Below, piece after piece: positions 33,580-33,590 of a stretch of DNA of 33,590 nt. Position 1 is the stretch's first letter; each line of letters opens with the position of its first letter. The DNA comes from Candidatus Dojkabacteria bacterium. GTDB taxonomy: Bacteria > Patescibacteriota > Dojkabacteria > SC72 > JAFGCJ01. The notes beneath the pieces were generated by a model. The model did no database searches. It was not told where the DNA came from and worked only from the letters and a program-made list of their open reading frames with translations. Made by a program: the position numbers and the translations under genes. The DNA lies in NCBI GenBank assembly GCA_016929645.1, contig JAFGIK010000002.1, positions 1-33,590 on the forward strand, written 5' to 3'.

Positions 33580-33590
33580 GGTCAAGAAAA

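Overview
The window is an AT-rich bacterial chromosome segment read with the standard code: TGA, TAA and TAG all act as stops. Many genes have no visible Shine-Dalgarno sequence, and several appear to start at TTG. This gene style, with very large repeat proteins, NYN, UPF0251 and Fe-S/Trx oddities, suggests a candidate-phyla-radiation (Patescibacteria-like) genome. That placement is an impression; no ribosomal or tRNA gene is present to anchor it. TGA used as a stop argues against the code-25 lineages.

Region 1 (1-8671). A giant 2417-residue protein carries two GHKL-type ATP-binding modules, one near each end. In the N-terminal module the motifs are out of the normal order. It lies downstream of a nucleoside-deoxyribosyltransferase-like gene that ends in a ribbon-helix-helix-like domain. 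A Nudix hydrolase diverges from that gene across a promoter holding three ATGTGCA repeats. Region 2 (8674-10912) is a leftward redox/regulatory cluster: zinc-ribbon protein, UPF0251/DUF134 regulator, ArsR-type regulator behind a perfect 54-bp palindrome, and a membrane-anchored NodB-like/glutaredoxin-like fusion. Region 3 (11190-14097) is a rightward operon of a YoaP-like acetyltransferase, a CruF-like carotenoid membrane protein and a CrtI-type desaturase. Region 4 (14101-21639) holds a membrane protein of unknown role, a possible small-RNA locus, an NYN nuclease, a ferredoxin-thioredoxin fusion and a 1495-residue beta-propeller/TPR protein.

Region 5 (21780-33590) looks like a defence island, almost all leftward. 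At the right end an XRE regulator, type III Mod (5' end frameshifted) and Res form a restriction-modification operon. It continues into three unrecognised genes of 919, 138 and about 171 residues. Between 23760 and 24890 is a patch of decayed genes: a TGS1-like methyltransferase with an in-frame stop, the last 39 codons of what looks like an Eco57I/TaqI-type restriction-methylase, and fragments on the other strand. That tail overlaps an intact PD-(D/E)XK-like gene, which is followed by a Fic AMP-transferase.

The best candidates for undescribed biology are (i) the double-GHKL giant with its deoxyribosyltransferase/RHH partner and (ii) the three unknown genes trailing the type III system. All functional statements rest on motif reading by eye; no database search or alignment was run.
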